The position numbers were made by a program, and so were the translations under genes. From Zygnema cylindricum (Eukaryota > Streptophyta > Zygnematophyceae > Zygnematales > Zygnemataceae), in contig JBBHKE010000876.1 in NCBI GenBank assembly GCA_037447655.1, positions 119,015 through 183,014 on the forward strand: a stretch of 64,000 nucleotides of DNA. Direction: 5' to 3'. The notes under the pieces were generated by a model. The model was not told the DNA's origin. It was given only the letters and a program-made list of their open reading frames with translations, and did no database searches. Below are positions 50,250-61,162 of the stretch, piece after piece; the first letter of the stretch is position 1, and each line of letters begins with the position of its first letter.

Positions 50250-53200
50250 GGTTATGGGCCCACCCTCTAGGGTACCAATCTTTAATGGAACTGGCTTCAT
50301 ATACTGGGAAAGTATGATGATAGGAGCTCTATGCAAAAAAAGGTTTTGGGGGATAGTGAGTGGACGATTGGGGCGTCCATCAAGTCTTGGAATTCCTCCA
50401 AGGTTTAAAGGAAGCAGATTCACCAGGAAAGAGGATTCACCTTCAACGGAGGAAACAAAGGAAGGAGAGGTGGTGGACAAAGGAAAGGAGAAGGAGGCGA
50501 CCACACCAATAGCAACTGGTTTATCATTCATGTCACCTATTCCGAGGAACGAGGAGAATGATACTGAAACCTGGGACTTCAACAATATGGCGGCAAAGCA
50601 CTTCATCCTACGCCATCTCACTCAAGGACTTGCATGTCCTCATTTGCAGGTAGAGAGGGCATCCGATCTTTGGATGGCTTTCATAGAGATGTACCGAAGT
50701 GGTACGATTCAGCAACAACAGTTGGCTGATCAGAAAGTTAAGGAGTATGTATACAAAGGGGGAAATATGTTGGATTTTTGCAATGAGCTTGCTACACTCT
50801 TCATGGAGCTAGAGAGTGCGGGAAAAGTTTTTAGTGAAAAAGAAAAGGTTAACTGTTTACTAATGAAGTTACCTGATGAGTTCGAGAACATAGTCAACCG
50901 TGTGCAGGACTTGCCGAACTCAAAGTGGATATGGAACTCAGTGGTAGGGATGATTCTCGTTCGAGAGAATACGATTGAGATCCGAAGGGGAGGAAAGAGT
51001 GGCCAAGCCTTGGCAACAGCGACCGATTGGAGGAACAAGGATTCCCGGAAACCAGTCGGAAACTATGGGGGTAGGGAGCAGAAAAAACAGGTTGACGAGT
51101 TCGAACCAAGGGCTCCCAAAGGTTTATGTCATTTTTGTAAGAAACCGGGGCACTATATGGCAGAGTGCACTAAGCTAACCGAGCTTCGGTTAAAGGAGGG
51201 GCAGACCGGTGGTACCCCGAGAGGAAAGAAAAAGGCCCTTGTCACACAGGTACTTGAGGCGGAATCCGAGGACGAGGACGATGAGCTCCTTTTGGATGAG
51301 GAGTTGGAGGCGAAAACTGAGGTTGAAATTCCACGAAGGCAGAAATGTGCTTACGGCGGATTGAAAGGTGAAGCAGGCAGGATTATAGATTTAGGTGCCT
51401 CAATGCACATGTGTAAGGATAGGCACTTGTTCACTAAGATAAGAAAGATTCCCACCGTAGAGATAGAGTACGGGGATGGGAGGATAGTCACCACTACTCT
51501 TGTAGGATCGATAGATCTGAAAGTGTTAGTAGAAGGAAAGACATCCATATTAACATTCTCCGATGTATTGTTTATCTCGGAACTGAACAAAAACTTTATC
51601 TCTACATCTGTATTAGATGATAAGGGTTTTTTTACTAGCACTAGGGAAGGAGTCTTTACTGCTAGTTTTGAGGAGGATGTCTATTTCATTGCTGAGAAAG
51701 GTAGCCATGGGATGTTTAGGCTGATCTTAAGTAATGAAACGAAGAAACTTTATTATGCTGGTGTTCATGATATTATAATGTGGCATAAGAGGCTTGGGCA
51801 TGGGAATCTAGACAAGTTAAGAGAGATGAAAAAGATGGGAGTGGTGGAAGGGATTCAGTTCAGTGAGAGTGATGATATAAGTGATTGTAGTGGGTGTGCT
51901 CAAGGTAAAGCACACAGATTACCCTTCCCTAAAACAGCCACCTACAAGGGAGAAAAACTTCTAGATTTAACACACACAGATATTTGGGGACCGCCTAGAG
52001 TGCCCTCACCGGGGGGGAAGAGATTTATGATGACTATAACTGTTGATTGGTCTCGGTATTCCCGGGTGTATTTTTTGAAAAACAAGTCAGAAGCAGAGGA
52101 CTGTTTTAGACAATATAAAGCATGGAGCGAAAAACTCCATGAAACTCCAATCAAGAGAGTAAAGAGTGACAATGGTGGAGAGTATACTTCTAACCAGTTT
52201 GAGGATTTTTTGAGGGAAGATGGGGTTCAACACCAAAAGACAGTTCGAGAAAATCCGGAACAGAATAGGGTAGCTGAAAGGTTAAATAGAACACTAAGTG
52301 ATAGTGCTAGAAGTATGTTGTCGGATAAGAAGATAGGAAAAAGGTTTTGAACAGAAGCAATGAACTGTGCTAATTACCTCAAAAATAGAGTTCTTACTTC
52401 AGCTATAAAAGATCAAACACCTTATGAGAGATGGACAGGCCGAAAACCAGACTTATCTCATTTAAAGGTTTTCGGCAGTCAAGTGTTCAGTCTATATACT
52501 GATCGGTCCAATTGGAAGCTAGATCCTAAAGGAAAACCGGGATACTTATTAGGATATGATGAAGATGTTAAAGGATATAGAGTTTATGATCTAAAAAGGG
52601 AAGATATAATCTTAGAAAAGCATCTAGTAGTTATGGATGAAGGAAAGTCTGTGGATCCCTTCAAATATACGAAGTCAGTAAAAATCAGATTTGAGTCAGA
52701 AAATTCCGATGACTTTGAGCTTCCTAACTATCCAGGTTTTAGAGAAGATGACACTCTTGCAGGAACAAATCAGACCGAAAAGGACTCGGCTGTGGAAACT
52801 CCAGTGATAACTCTACTCGAAGCGGAAGACGTGGTGGAAATTGATTCGGAATCAAGGGATAGGGGAGAAGCCAAGTTTGTTCGAAAGAATCCACGAGAAC
52901 CATCTATTCCGGCCTCAGATTTTGAGGGCGGGAGGAGAAGTAGCAAAAGACTGCAAGAAAAACAGGTTAATAACAAGGTAACAAAACTATCTCATCAAGA
53001 TGAACCTCAAACTTATGGAAAGGCGATGACTTGTCCAGAAAGAAATCGGTGGAAGACAGCCATCAATGAAGAGATGGCCTCAATTATGGCAGCCGATACT
53101 TGGGAGCTGGTGGATTGTCCACCTAACCGAAAACCAATCGGTTGTAAGTGGGTTTTCAAATTAAAACTGAACCCAGATAACACAATCGAGCGCTACAAGG

Positions 53201-54587
53201 CCCGACTAGTGGCAAAGGGATTTACACAAAAGGAGGGAATTGACTACGAGGAAACCTTTGCCCCGGTGGTTAGATTTCCCTTCGTCCGCATACTTCTCAG
53301 CCTGGCAGCAGCGGAAGACATGGAAGTGCACCAGATGGACATCAAAACAGCCTTTTTGCATGGAGAATTGGAAGAGGAGATCTTTATGTGACAACCCGAA
53401 GGGTTTGTGGAAGAAGGAGAGGAGAGTAAGGTATGCCGGCTGATTAAATCTCTTTATGGTTTGAAACAGGCGCCTCGAGAGTGGAATAAGAAGCTTGATG
53501 AGTTTCTTACCGGTCTAGGATATATTCGGATCAGCTCAGATCACTCAATCTATGTTTTCAAAGATGAGGAAGGTTTTATATTTATTGCAATTTATGTTGA
53601 TGATTTGCTTGTTTTAAGTAAATCAATGGAAAAAAATAATAAACTGAAAATCGATCTTAAGGGGAGATTTGAAATGAAGGATATGGGGGAAGCAAAATAT
53701 ATTTTGGGAATTCAAGTAGAGAGAGACCGAAAAAGAAAAATTATAAGATTGACTCAAAAGGAAGCAATAGGGAACATGCTTGAAAAATTTCAAATGGATA
53801 AAGCTAATAGTTGTACAACTCCAATGGAGTTGAAGAAGGGAAGTGAGGGGAGTGAGGAAGGAGGAGTTATAGTCTTAGACGAGGAATTATCTCCTGAAGA
53901 ACAGAAGTTCATGCAGACTATTCCTTACAGGCAAGTAGTGGGAAGTCTAATCTATTTTATGAATTGTACCCGGCCGGATTTAGCTGCAGCTGTAGGAGTG
54001 CTGAGTAGAAGTCTAAATGCTCCCACTAAGAAGGATTGGGAGGCAGCTAAGAGAGTTCTTAGATACTTGATAGGAACTAGGGATCTATGGTTGCATTTGG
54101 GTGGGGAGAATACTGACATCACTACTTGGAGTGATGCTAGTTATGGTGATGCTCCAATGAGGAGATGCACTTCTGGATATGTATTATATGTGGGTGATGG
54201 GGCTTGCTGTTGGAGTAGCAAACAGCAAAAGGTCATTGCTCAGTCCACCATGGAGGCTGAGTATATGGCCTCTTGCTCTGCTGTAAAAGAATTGATGTGG
54301 GTCAAGTCTTTACTTGGTGAACTTGGTCATCTTAAGAGTGGTGTGCAGAAAATATTTTGTGATAATCAAGCAGCAATCGCTATTTCTGCCATCCTAAACA
54401 TCATTTTAAAGCTAAACACATGGACATTAGACTCAGCTTTGTTAGAGAGAAAGTAGAAAATAAAATAATCAGTTTAGAGTACCGACCAGATAGTGAGATG
54501 GTAGCAGATATGATGACCAAACCTGTGCCTTCCCCTAAGCTAATTTTCTGCAGGGAGAAGTGTGGTCTGAAATTAAAGATTGACTAG
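50230..54587 (+). pseudogene. Gag-Pol polyprotein of element A (nearly intact)
   Basis: A single frame of about 1450 codons. Start ATG 50230 lies 20 bp before the LTR end (MEVSEFQVMGPPS). Gag covers residues about 1-320 with zinc knuckle CHFCKKPGHYMAEC at 300-313. Protease has DLGASMHM at 387 (Leu for Ser). Pre-integrase zinc residues start at WHKRLGH (518 on). Integrase has D584 (HTDIWGP), D647 (KSDNGGEY) and E683 (RVAERLN), a D-D35-E pattern. RT has YVDD at 53593-53604; RNase H has TWSDASYGD near 54126, MEAEYMAS near 54250 and FCDNQAA near 54355. Lesions: TGA at 52348-52350 (Trp codon in RFWAEA), TGA at 53389-53391 (CGA to TGA) and a one-base deletion near 54391. Roles follow from the Ty1/copia family. 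Confidence 0.95.
50250..50264 (+). other. Primer-binding site of element A
   Basis: GGTTATGGGCCCACC starts at the first base after the LTR. It matches the complement of the initiator tRNA-Met anticodon arm for 15 nt. The same bases encode Val-Met-Gly-Pro in Gag. Confidence 0.82.
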
Positions 54588-54600
54588 AAAATAAGGGGAG
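54588..54600 (+). other. Polypurine tract of element A
   Basis: AAAATAAGGGGAG between the polyprotein stop TAG and the 3' LTR. It should prime plus-strand synthesis. E has AAAATAAGGTGAA and J has a matching tract, so it is conserved. Confidence 0.85.
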
Positions 54601-55646
54601 TGTAGAAATTAATGGTTTTAAGTATTTTCTAGGTCTGAATAGAAAGAAAGAAGCCGAGGCAGTCTACCTCTAACTTCTCTCTCCAACTCTCAAACTTGTC
54701 GCAGTCACTGAGAAATTGGAGAGGAAGCTAGAGCCATGGCTACCTAGGCTATCCTGAGGTTTACGGGAAATTTATATTAGTTCGGGTTTATTTATTTAAA
54801 AGGTATGTGCCGGCGGCAGGAATTGATCCTTGTACCAACCGGCCGGCAGACAGGAAACAGCCGGTAGCCTTAGCCGTTAAGTCTAGGAGTCATGATACGT
54901 AGTATATAGTTTGATAGTTATTTAAATATGTATAGGTACGATTATTCATTTAACTATAATAGATTACGAGATACATAGATCCGGTAATATATAAATTACG
55001 GATTACGGTACGGACTATAAATCAATACCGCGCATTTGTTTCGTAAATAAAACAAATACCGCACATGTATTTATTACGGCTACAATTAAATTAGATTCTC
55101 ATCGGACGGCCGCAATTAGCGCCGAGATTGCGGAGGAAGTTTTTGGCGGTTTGTGGCCATCGCCACATGGGATGACGCGTGGCGAAATTTCGTTGGATCG
55201 TGGAATCCCCAGAGATTATGGCATCAAATCCGGATATGACATGTGTCGACATTTAGGCTTGTCGTACAATGTCCGTACCTAAAGTACACCGGCAGTGTAC
55301 TTTTGCGTACGGAACTCAATTCTGATTGGTTCCGTACATCAGTAGATAGAGTTTGTGAGAGAGATAGGACTTAGAAAAATTAGGAGATATGACCCTCTCT
55401 CCCAGAGAGCTTCTGTACAAAAGGTCAACTTTGACCCTTCATAACTTAATGCTCAGAGGAGCAAATTCAGAGATTCTTTTTGCTATCGACTCAAGGGAGT
55501 CTTCTCTTCACAGGGGTGGAGTTGGTCAGAGTTTTTGTCTGTCAGGGTGGTAGTTATTTTTGCCGAAACACAAAGGGGTCAGGGTTATCCTAGATGCTTC
55601 TTGGAAGCTGTCCACTCTGAGGACTTATGGAGGTCTCAAAGTTTTA
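54601..55646 (+). repeat. 3' LTR of element A (1046 bp)
   Basis: Near copy of 49203-50249; the end CA is changed to TA (GTTTTA) before TSD CAATC. The tRNA-like block near 54800-54890 has B-box-like GGATCAATTCC and a TTTT run on the minus strand. Confidence 0.96.
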
Positions 55647-58642
55647 CAATCCCCTCCTTTTGGGTGAACCCCTTCGCTAACAATCAAGCCTTATATCTTT
55701 CAATGGTATTATTTAGGGTTCAGTTTTAGTTTAAATACCCATTTACACCCAATAGGTTTTTTGTCTGGAGGACAATCTGCTAGTTCCCAAGTATTTGCTT
55801 CCATGATAGAAGCCATCTCATCATTTATAGCTCTAATCCATCTTTCTTTCTGTGGACTATTCACTGCCTCCGAGTAAGACTGAGGCTCATTAGGGTGAGA
55901 TAGCTTAGTTACCTTATGAGCGCCTTGTTTTTCCTGTAATCTTTTGCTGCTCCTCCTTCCTCCCTCAAACTCCGAAGCAAGAATGGATGGAAGGCTTGGA
56001 TTTCTTCTTACTGTCTCATCGGCTCCCCTGTCCATAGAAACCGGTTCTTGGCCCGCTTCTTCTATCTCCTCGAAGTCCATATGAGTATGTGAGGTTTCCG
56101 ATGAGTCTCCTGTATCTTGGATCTCCCCTGATCTGTTATCACGGTTTCACCCATCTCCCTTTCGGGAACTACCGAGTTCTCCTCACTTTCGGACTCAAAT
56201 CTGGTCCTTATCTTCTTTGTATATTTGAAGGGGTCAAATGACTTCCCTTCATCCATGACAACTAAGTGTTTGACCAGAATGATATCTTTCTTCGCTAAGT
56301 CATAGACTCTATATCCCTTAACATCCTCATCATATCCCACAAAGTATCCAAGTTTTCCCTTAGCATCTAGTTTCTAGTTTTTCCTATCCGTGTCAAGACT
56401 GTAAACTTGGATACCAAATACTTTAAGGTGTGAGATATCTGGTTTCCTTCCAACCCATCTCTCATAAGGTGTCACTCCCTTTACAGCTGAGGTAAGGACT
56501 CTATTCTTAATGTTGTTGGCACAATTCATTGCTTCTGCCCAAAATCTCTTTCCTATTTTCTTGTCTGCCAACATACTACGTACACTATCTCCTAGTGTTC
56601 GATTCAACCTCTCAGCTACCCCGTTTTGTTTCGGTTATATGGTACAGTTTTCTGGTGCTGCACTCCCTCATCTCTCAAATATTCCTCAAACTCGTTAGAG
56701 GTATATTCCCCCCCATTATCACTCCTTATCCTTTTAATGGGGGTTTCATGCAACTTCTCACTCCAAGCTTTATATTCTTTGAAGTAAGTTGATGCTTCAG
56801 ACTTTGTTTTCAGAAAGTAGACTCTAGAGTATCTAGACCAGTCATCAGTTATTGTCATCATAAACCTCTTTCCTCCAACCGAAGGTACTTTTGCAGGCCC
56901 CCAAATATCTGTGTGGACTAAATCTAATACTTTCTCACCTCTATATGTGGCGGCTTTGGGAAAGGGAAGTCTGTGAGCCTTACCTTGAGCACAACCACTA
57001 CAATCATCCATCATTTCATTATCCCCAAACTCAATGCCATCTACTACCCCAAGTTTTTTCATTTCCCTTAACCTATCAAAATGTACATGCCCCAACCGCT
57101 TATGCCAAATCATCACCTTAGGAACACCAACATAGTAAGCATTCTTCTTTTCATTACTCAAGTTAAGCCTAAACATTCCTTGGCTATCCTTATTTGCTCT
57201 GAAGTAAACTTCATCCCCATACTTAGCTGTAAAGACTCCCTTTCTAGGGAAGGTATCAAACTCTTTGTCATCTAACACAGACGTAGAGACAAGATTTTTA
57301 CTCAGCTGAGGAATGTAAAGTATATCTGAGAATGTAAGTATAGAAGTCTTACCCTCCACTTAGACTTTCAGATCTACTGATCCCACTAGATTTGTAGTAA
57401 CCACTCTCCCATCCCCAAACTCTATCTCTACAGTAGGAATCTTTCTTAGCTTTGTGAAGAGTTCTTTATCACGACACATATGCATGGATGCACCTGAGTC
57501 GATGATCCATTGTTCCTGTGGAGCTTCCCGAATTGCTCCAAGGGCACACTTCTGCCTCCGAAGGATCTCATTCTCCTCCAGATTCTCGTCAAGAAGAAGC
57601 TCCCCATCCTCCTCAGATGACTCATCCTCGGTTTCTCCTGACACTTTTGTAACCACAAGTGCCTTTTTCTTCCCTCCGGAAGAACCCCCTCCAGGGTTTT
57701 CTTCGAGCCTCAGCTCCGATAGCTTGACACAATCTGCAATAAAGTGTCCCGACTTTTTGCAATAATGACAAAGACCCTTTGGGGGCCTCTGTCCCCCAGA
57801 ATTATCTCTTTCCCCTCTATAAGGTATCTTCGGGTCCTTCCCCCATCGGTCCCCTCCTGTTGCTAGAGCTTGAATGCTCTTTCCTCCTCTCCTAATCTTC
57901 ATTGTGTTTTCCTGCACAAGTATCATCCTGACTACTGTAATCCATTTCCATGAACTATCAGGCATTCTCGTACTCGGTACACTATGTTTTCGAACTCATC
58001 TGGTAATTTCATGATATGGGTGTTAACTTTCATTTTCATTGTACCTGTCCACCCGGCACTTTCCATTTCCATATACAAACAAAAAAGATCCTTACAGTAA
58101 TCTAACATCTTTCCTCCTTTGTAAGTGTAACTCAATAGCTTTTGCTCAGCCAACTGGAGCTCCTGAATAGTTCCAGCTCTATAAATCTCCACCACACTCT
58201 CCCACAACTCCTCGGCCTTGTAAATGTGAAGATGAGGAGTGGCCAAACCTTGAGTGAGGTGCCTTAGAATGAAGTTCTTTGCAGCCATGTTTACATCCTC
58301 CCACATTTGAGTATCGTTCTCCACGGTCTTCACGGTCGCCGCTCCCGATACTGTGGCAATAGGAGTGAGGGGTGTCTCCTTCCCTTTCTCCTTTTCGGAC
58401 ACACTACTGTCCCCATCATCTGCCTCCTTCGCTGAGGCAGCCGTTGTTGCAGAAAACCTTACTCCCCCAAATCCTGGTGGAGTTCGCGAAGGTGGACGTT
58501 TCACTTGTCCACTGACGATACCCCAGTATCGTTTTTCACACAAAGCTCCCATCATCATGGCTTCCCAATAGATGAACCCAGATCCATTAAAGGTTGGCAC
58601 CCTAGAGGGTGGGCCCATAACCAGCAATTGTGTGTCCTCCAT
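55647..58642 (-). pseudogene. Gag, protease and integrase of element J
   Basis: Start ATG at 58642, in the 5' LTR (MEDTQLLVMGPPSRV). Gag is open for 236 codons; a frameshift near 57950 leads to the zinc knuckle CHYCKKSGHFIADC near 57733-57775. Protease DSGASMHM (near 57480-57505) is intact, and a TAG at 57360 follows. Pre-integrase IWHKRLGH is near 57100. The integrase has HTDIWGP near 56910, RSDNGGEY near 56715 and, after a frameshift near 56640, the RLNRTLGD end of the Glu motif. The integrase C-terminal part runs to 56062, then a linker and the RT start GCKWVFKLKLNP near 55712-55755. Of all copies it keeps the most complete set of protease and integrase catalytic residues, though in separate frames. 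Confidence 0.93.
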
Positions 58643-59622
58643 TGGACTACAGAATACAAGAAGCCTCTAGATAGTATTTAACTAACCCACTTTAAGCCTT
58701 GACCACTGCTGCCCAAGAAGGCAAACTGACAATTTAACTGCACCCTTGTGCAGCCTGAACTCCCCTGAGTCTGTAGCAAAAAGAATCACTGAAAACGGCC
58801 AACCAGCCGATAAGTTATGAGCCGGCAAAAAATGCCAATTTATACAGAGCTCTCTTAGAGAGAGAGGTGTCAAAATTTCCTAAGTCCTAAATCTCCCTCA
58901 CAACCCCTATCTACTAAAGTACGAACTAATCATATTAGTGTAAAGTACAGAAAGGTACTACGGCCGATGTCTTTTCTGTAAGGCCGGTGTACGACAAGGC
59001 TACTGAGTGGACGCGTGTCATTTTTCCACTCGTTTTTATATTCTCCGGAATTCTCGCGACCGAATGTCATCCTTCCACGCGGCGCCACGTCATGCCATGT
59101 CCATAAAATCCAAAGTGACCATTCCGCGATCTCGGCGATGACGTGCGGCGTCGGATTAAATCCGACATTAAATGTCGACCGTTTAAAACAAATGTCCGTT
59201 TCATTTGTTTCGTGCGAAATGACGCTCGCACTAAACCTTAACAAGTTCTATGTTCGTTTCGTCCATATTACAGTTAAATCATTTCAGTATAATACAATAG
59301 TTTAAATATGAATGAAACCCTATATCATCTAACGGACTTCTACGACAGACTGGTTTAGAGCTAACGGCTACGCCGCGCTCTACCGGTCGGGGGTTCGAGT
59401 CCTGCCGGACTCAACCTTTTGTTGAGAGTGACTTAAGTCACTCTTTAGTCCTTCCTATGGAGCTGAGGCAGCCATGGCTCCATCGCTCTCTCTCTCCTTT
59501 GGTGACTACAACAAGTATGGGGGAAAGAGAGAGGAGATGGAGGCAGGCTGTCATCATTTTCTATATATGTTTCCGCTAATGTAATTTAGACCTAGAAAAT
59601 ACAAAAACTACTTATTTCAACA
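58623..59622 (-). repeat. 5' LTR of element J (1000 bp)
   Basis: Minus strand begins TGTTGAAATAAGTAG at 59622 and ends ATTGCT at 58623 (A to T at the last base). Palindrome GAGTGACTTAAGTCACTC is at 59426-59443 and a plus-strand GGTTCGAGTCC B box near 59391-59401, followed by CCTTTTG. It differs from the 3' LTR at few positions. Confidence 0.95.
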
Positions 59623-60908
59623 GCATGGTCACGCATCCGGGGACATATCAACATTTGGGGTGGATTACACGTCTCTCATGCACACCTCCTCGGACATCTC
59701 AACTAAACCCCACGGTTCCCAGTCACGCTCGACAGCTGTCAAGCTCGTCTGCATTCTCGTCACATTTCTACTCCTAGGATATCCGGGCCTTATTCCACCA
59801 TGTACAGAACAAAGCGTACGGGTAAAGGGGAGGACAACCACCCAATTCAGATCCTTGTATTTTCACCTAGGAGCATAACGCACGTTAGTTCACCTCAAAC
59901 GAAGGTCAAACGACGGAGTTAGTCGGTTGCAACGTTGGCGACTCCATAATATGACATATGTTTTATGTAGCTTTAGTGGAGGGGTACGTTGTGGAAAGTC
60001 ACGTAACCTTTGGGATTTTCCTATAGATTCTGTTGCTAGCCGTCATTAGGATGTTAGTTCAAACCTAACAGACGGGCAAAGCATTTATTACGTTGGCTCA
60101 AAGTTAGGCGTTTTCACGTTAATTCATGACTTTGTTGCCCATTAGTGTACCATAGTAGGACCTTTGGCACAAATCCAGCAGAAGCCAGTCGCTTGACTTT
60201 TTGCCTTGAGTGTAGTACAACCTGTTTTGTCTTATGTCATTACGATAACAATTGTTGGCCCTTGATTGGCTTCTAACATTGCTTTGACTTTGGCACCTGC
60301 AGTAGGACAAACCTTGGATGTATAATGCACTTGGGGCCGAAGAAGACAGGTTACTTTTTCAGTAGTGTCTTTTGAGAAAACTCCCAGAGAATCCAAGCAA
60401 CCTTCTTATTGAAGAACTGTTGCATTGTGTCGTGGACTTTGTTGCCATCTTTGTTTTGGATTGTCTTTTGTGGAAATCACAGCTCTGGTGGGTGGTTGGC
60501 ACTATCCTCTCTTTGAGCGGTTCGGACTTTTGCTATTTGAAACTGAGAAGAGTCTGGTCGGATCTGTACGGCGAAACCGAGGGGTGAGGGAGAATCATAT
60601 CTGTCTTCGAGGCAATTTGGAGAGGTTTCCTCTTCTGGGTTTTGTCATCGTTGCACTTCAGGGTATGTGAGCTTGCTTCACCATTATCATTGATTTCTAT
60701 CTTTATTTCTATTCTATAGGGCAAGGTGATATTGTTTAATCCGAAAGAGCCAATTTTTATTGTTTATCTATTTCTGCGTGGGAGTTATTTGCGCACTGTT
60801 GTGGTCGTCCTTGGTTTCTGTCCGGAGTTCTTGCGTGCCGGATTTGATGACTCGCATTCCCTTTTCTATTCTTTGGAGAGTGCTCAGGGGTGTAGCATTT
60901 AGTGGGTT
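59623..60908 (+). repeat. Gypsy G 3' LTR, right of J
   Basis: Continues the G LTR after the J insertion (59623-59627 is the TSD copy). From about 59740 it aligns to 9448-10580. Landmarks: GGGGCCGAAGAAGACAGG (60333-60350), GGGTGGTTGGCACTATC (near 60499), GGCAAGGTGATATTGTT (near 60721). It ends at about 60908 where the LTR start appears again. Total LTR length is about 1.37 kb. Confidence 0.65.
60341..60373 (+). repeat. Conserved hairpin in the G LTR (3' copy)
   Basis: AGAAGACA (60341-60348) pairs with TGTCTTTT (60366-60373) with one G-T pair. It sits at the same place as 10011-10043, with a G-C to A-T paired change. Confidence 0.55.
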
Positions 60909-61107
60909 TAGGGGGGGGTACGAGGTACTTTTCTTTCACTTGCTCCCTCATTATTACCTATGTATATCCTTGGGAGGGAAGGGACAGAGAAGGGCATGGT
61001 CACGTATCCGGGGACGCATCAGCATTTGGGGTGGATGGCACATCTCTCATGCACACCTCCTCGAACATCTCGCCTAAACCCCACGGTTCCCAGGCACGCT
61101 CGACATG
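60909..61107 (+). repeat. Second copy of the G LTR start
   Basis: TAGGGGGGGGTACGAGG, then CACTTGCTCCCTCATTATTACC and GGGCATGGTCACG, then CACGGTTCCCAGGCACGCTCGACA. It matches 46741-46830 joined to 59628-59735, and directly follows the end of the previous LTR, head to tail. Similarity stops at CGCTCGACA. Confidence 0.65.
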
Positions 61108-61162
61108 GTAAAAAAGCTTTATTCGGGTCTGGAAGTATTAGGAAGAAATAACAAGTTGTTTA
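61108..61162. other. Short flank before solo LTR O
   Basis: Unassigned 55 bp ending in the TSD GTTTA. It continues at 62255 once O is removed. Confidence 0.4.

Larger units (their letters stand above)
49203..55646 (+). mobile_element. Ty1/copia element A, best-preserved copy
   Basis: A full-length element of 6444 bp. TSD CAATC (49198-49202, 55647-55651) is perfect. LTRs of 1047 and 1046 bp differ at few positions by eye. The gag-pol frame has only three obvious lesions. PBS 50250-50264; polypurine tract AAAATAAGGGGAG 54588-54600. It lies in J, in opposite orientation. It is likely one of the most recent insertions of the window. Confidence 0.97.
46831..59622 (-). mobile_element. Ty1/copia element J, reverse strand, host of A
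   Basis: LTRs of 1000 bp each; TSD GCATG (46826-46830, 59623-59627). It sits in the G 3' LTR; a second copy of that LTR segment at 60909-61107 shows the uninterrupted sequence AAGGGCATGGTCACG. Element A is inserted at the start of its RT domain; removing A restores GFTQKEGIDYEE. It is the same subfamily as F and related to D. Confidence 0.96.
9448..60908 (+). mobile_element. Ty3/gypsy element G, old host of the nested insertions
   Basis: I infer one old gypsy element in pieces: partial 5' LTR (9448-10580), leader and gag (10581-10918, 29452-32393), end of RT (36863-37033), RNase H, integrase and PHD-like tail (38217-40161, 46622-46700), polypurine tract (about 46725-46740) and 3' LTR (46741-46830, 59628-60908). 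The pieces join in order and orientation when D, L, H and J are removed with one TSD copy each. Protease and most of RT are missing around insertion K. The two LTR pieces are very diverged, so G is by far the oldest element here. The outer limits are approximate. Confidence 0.75.
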
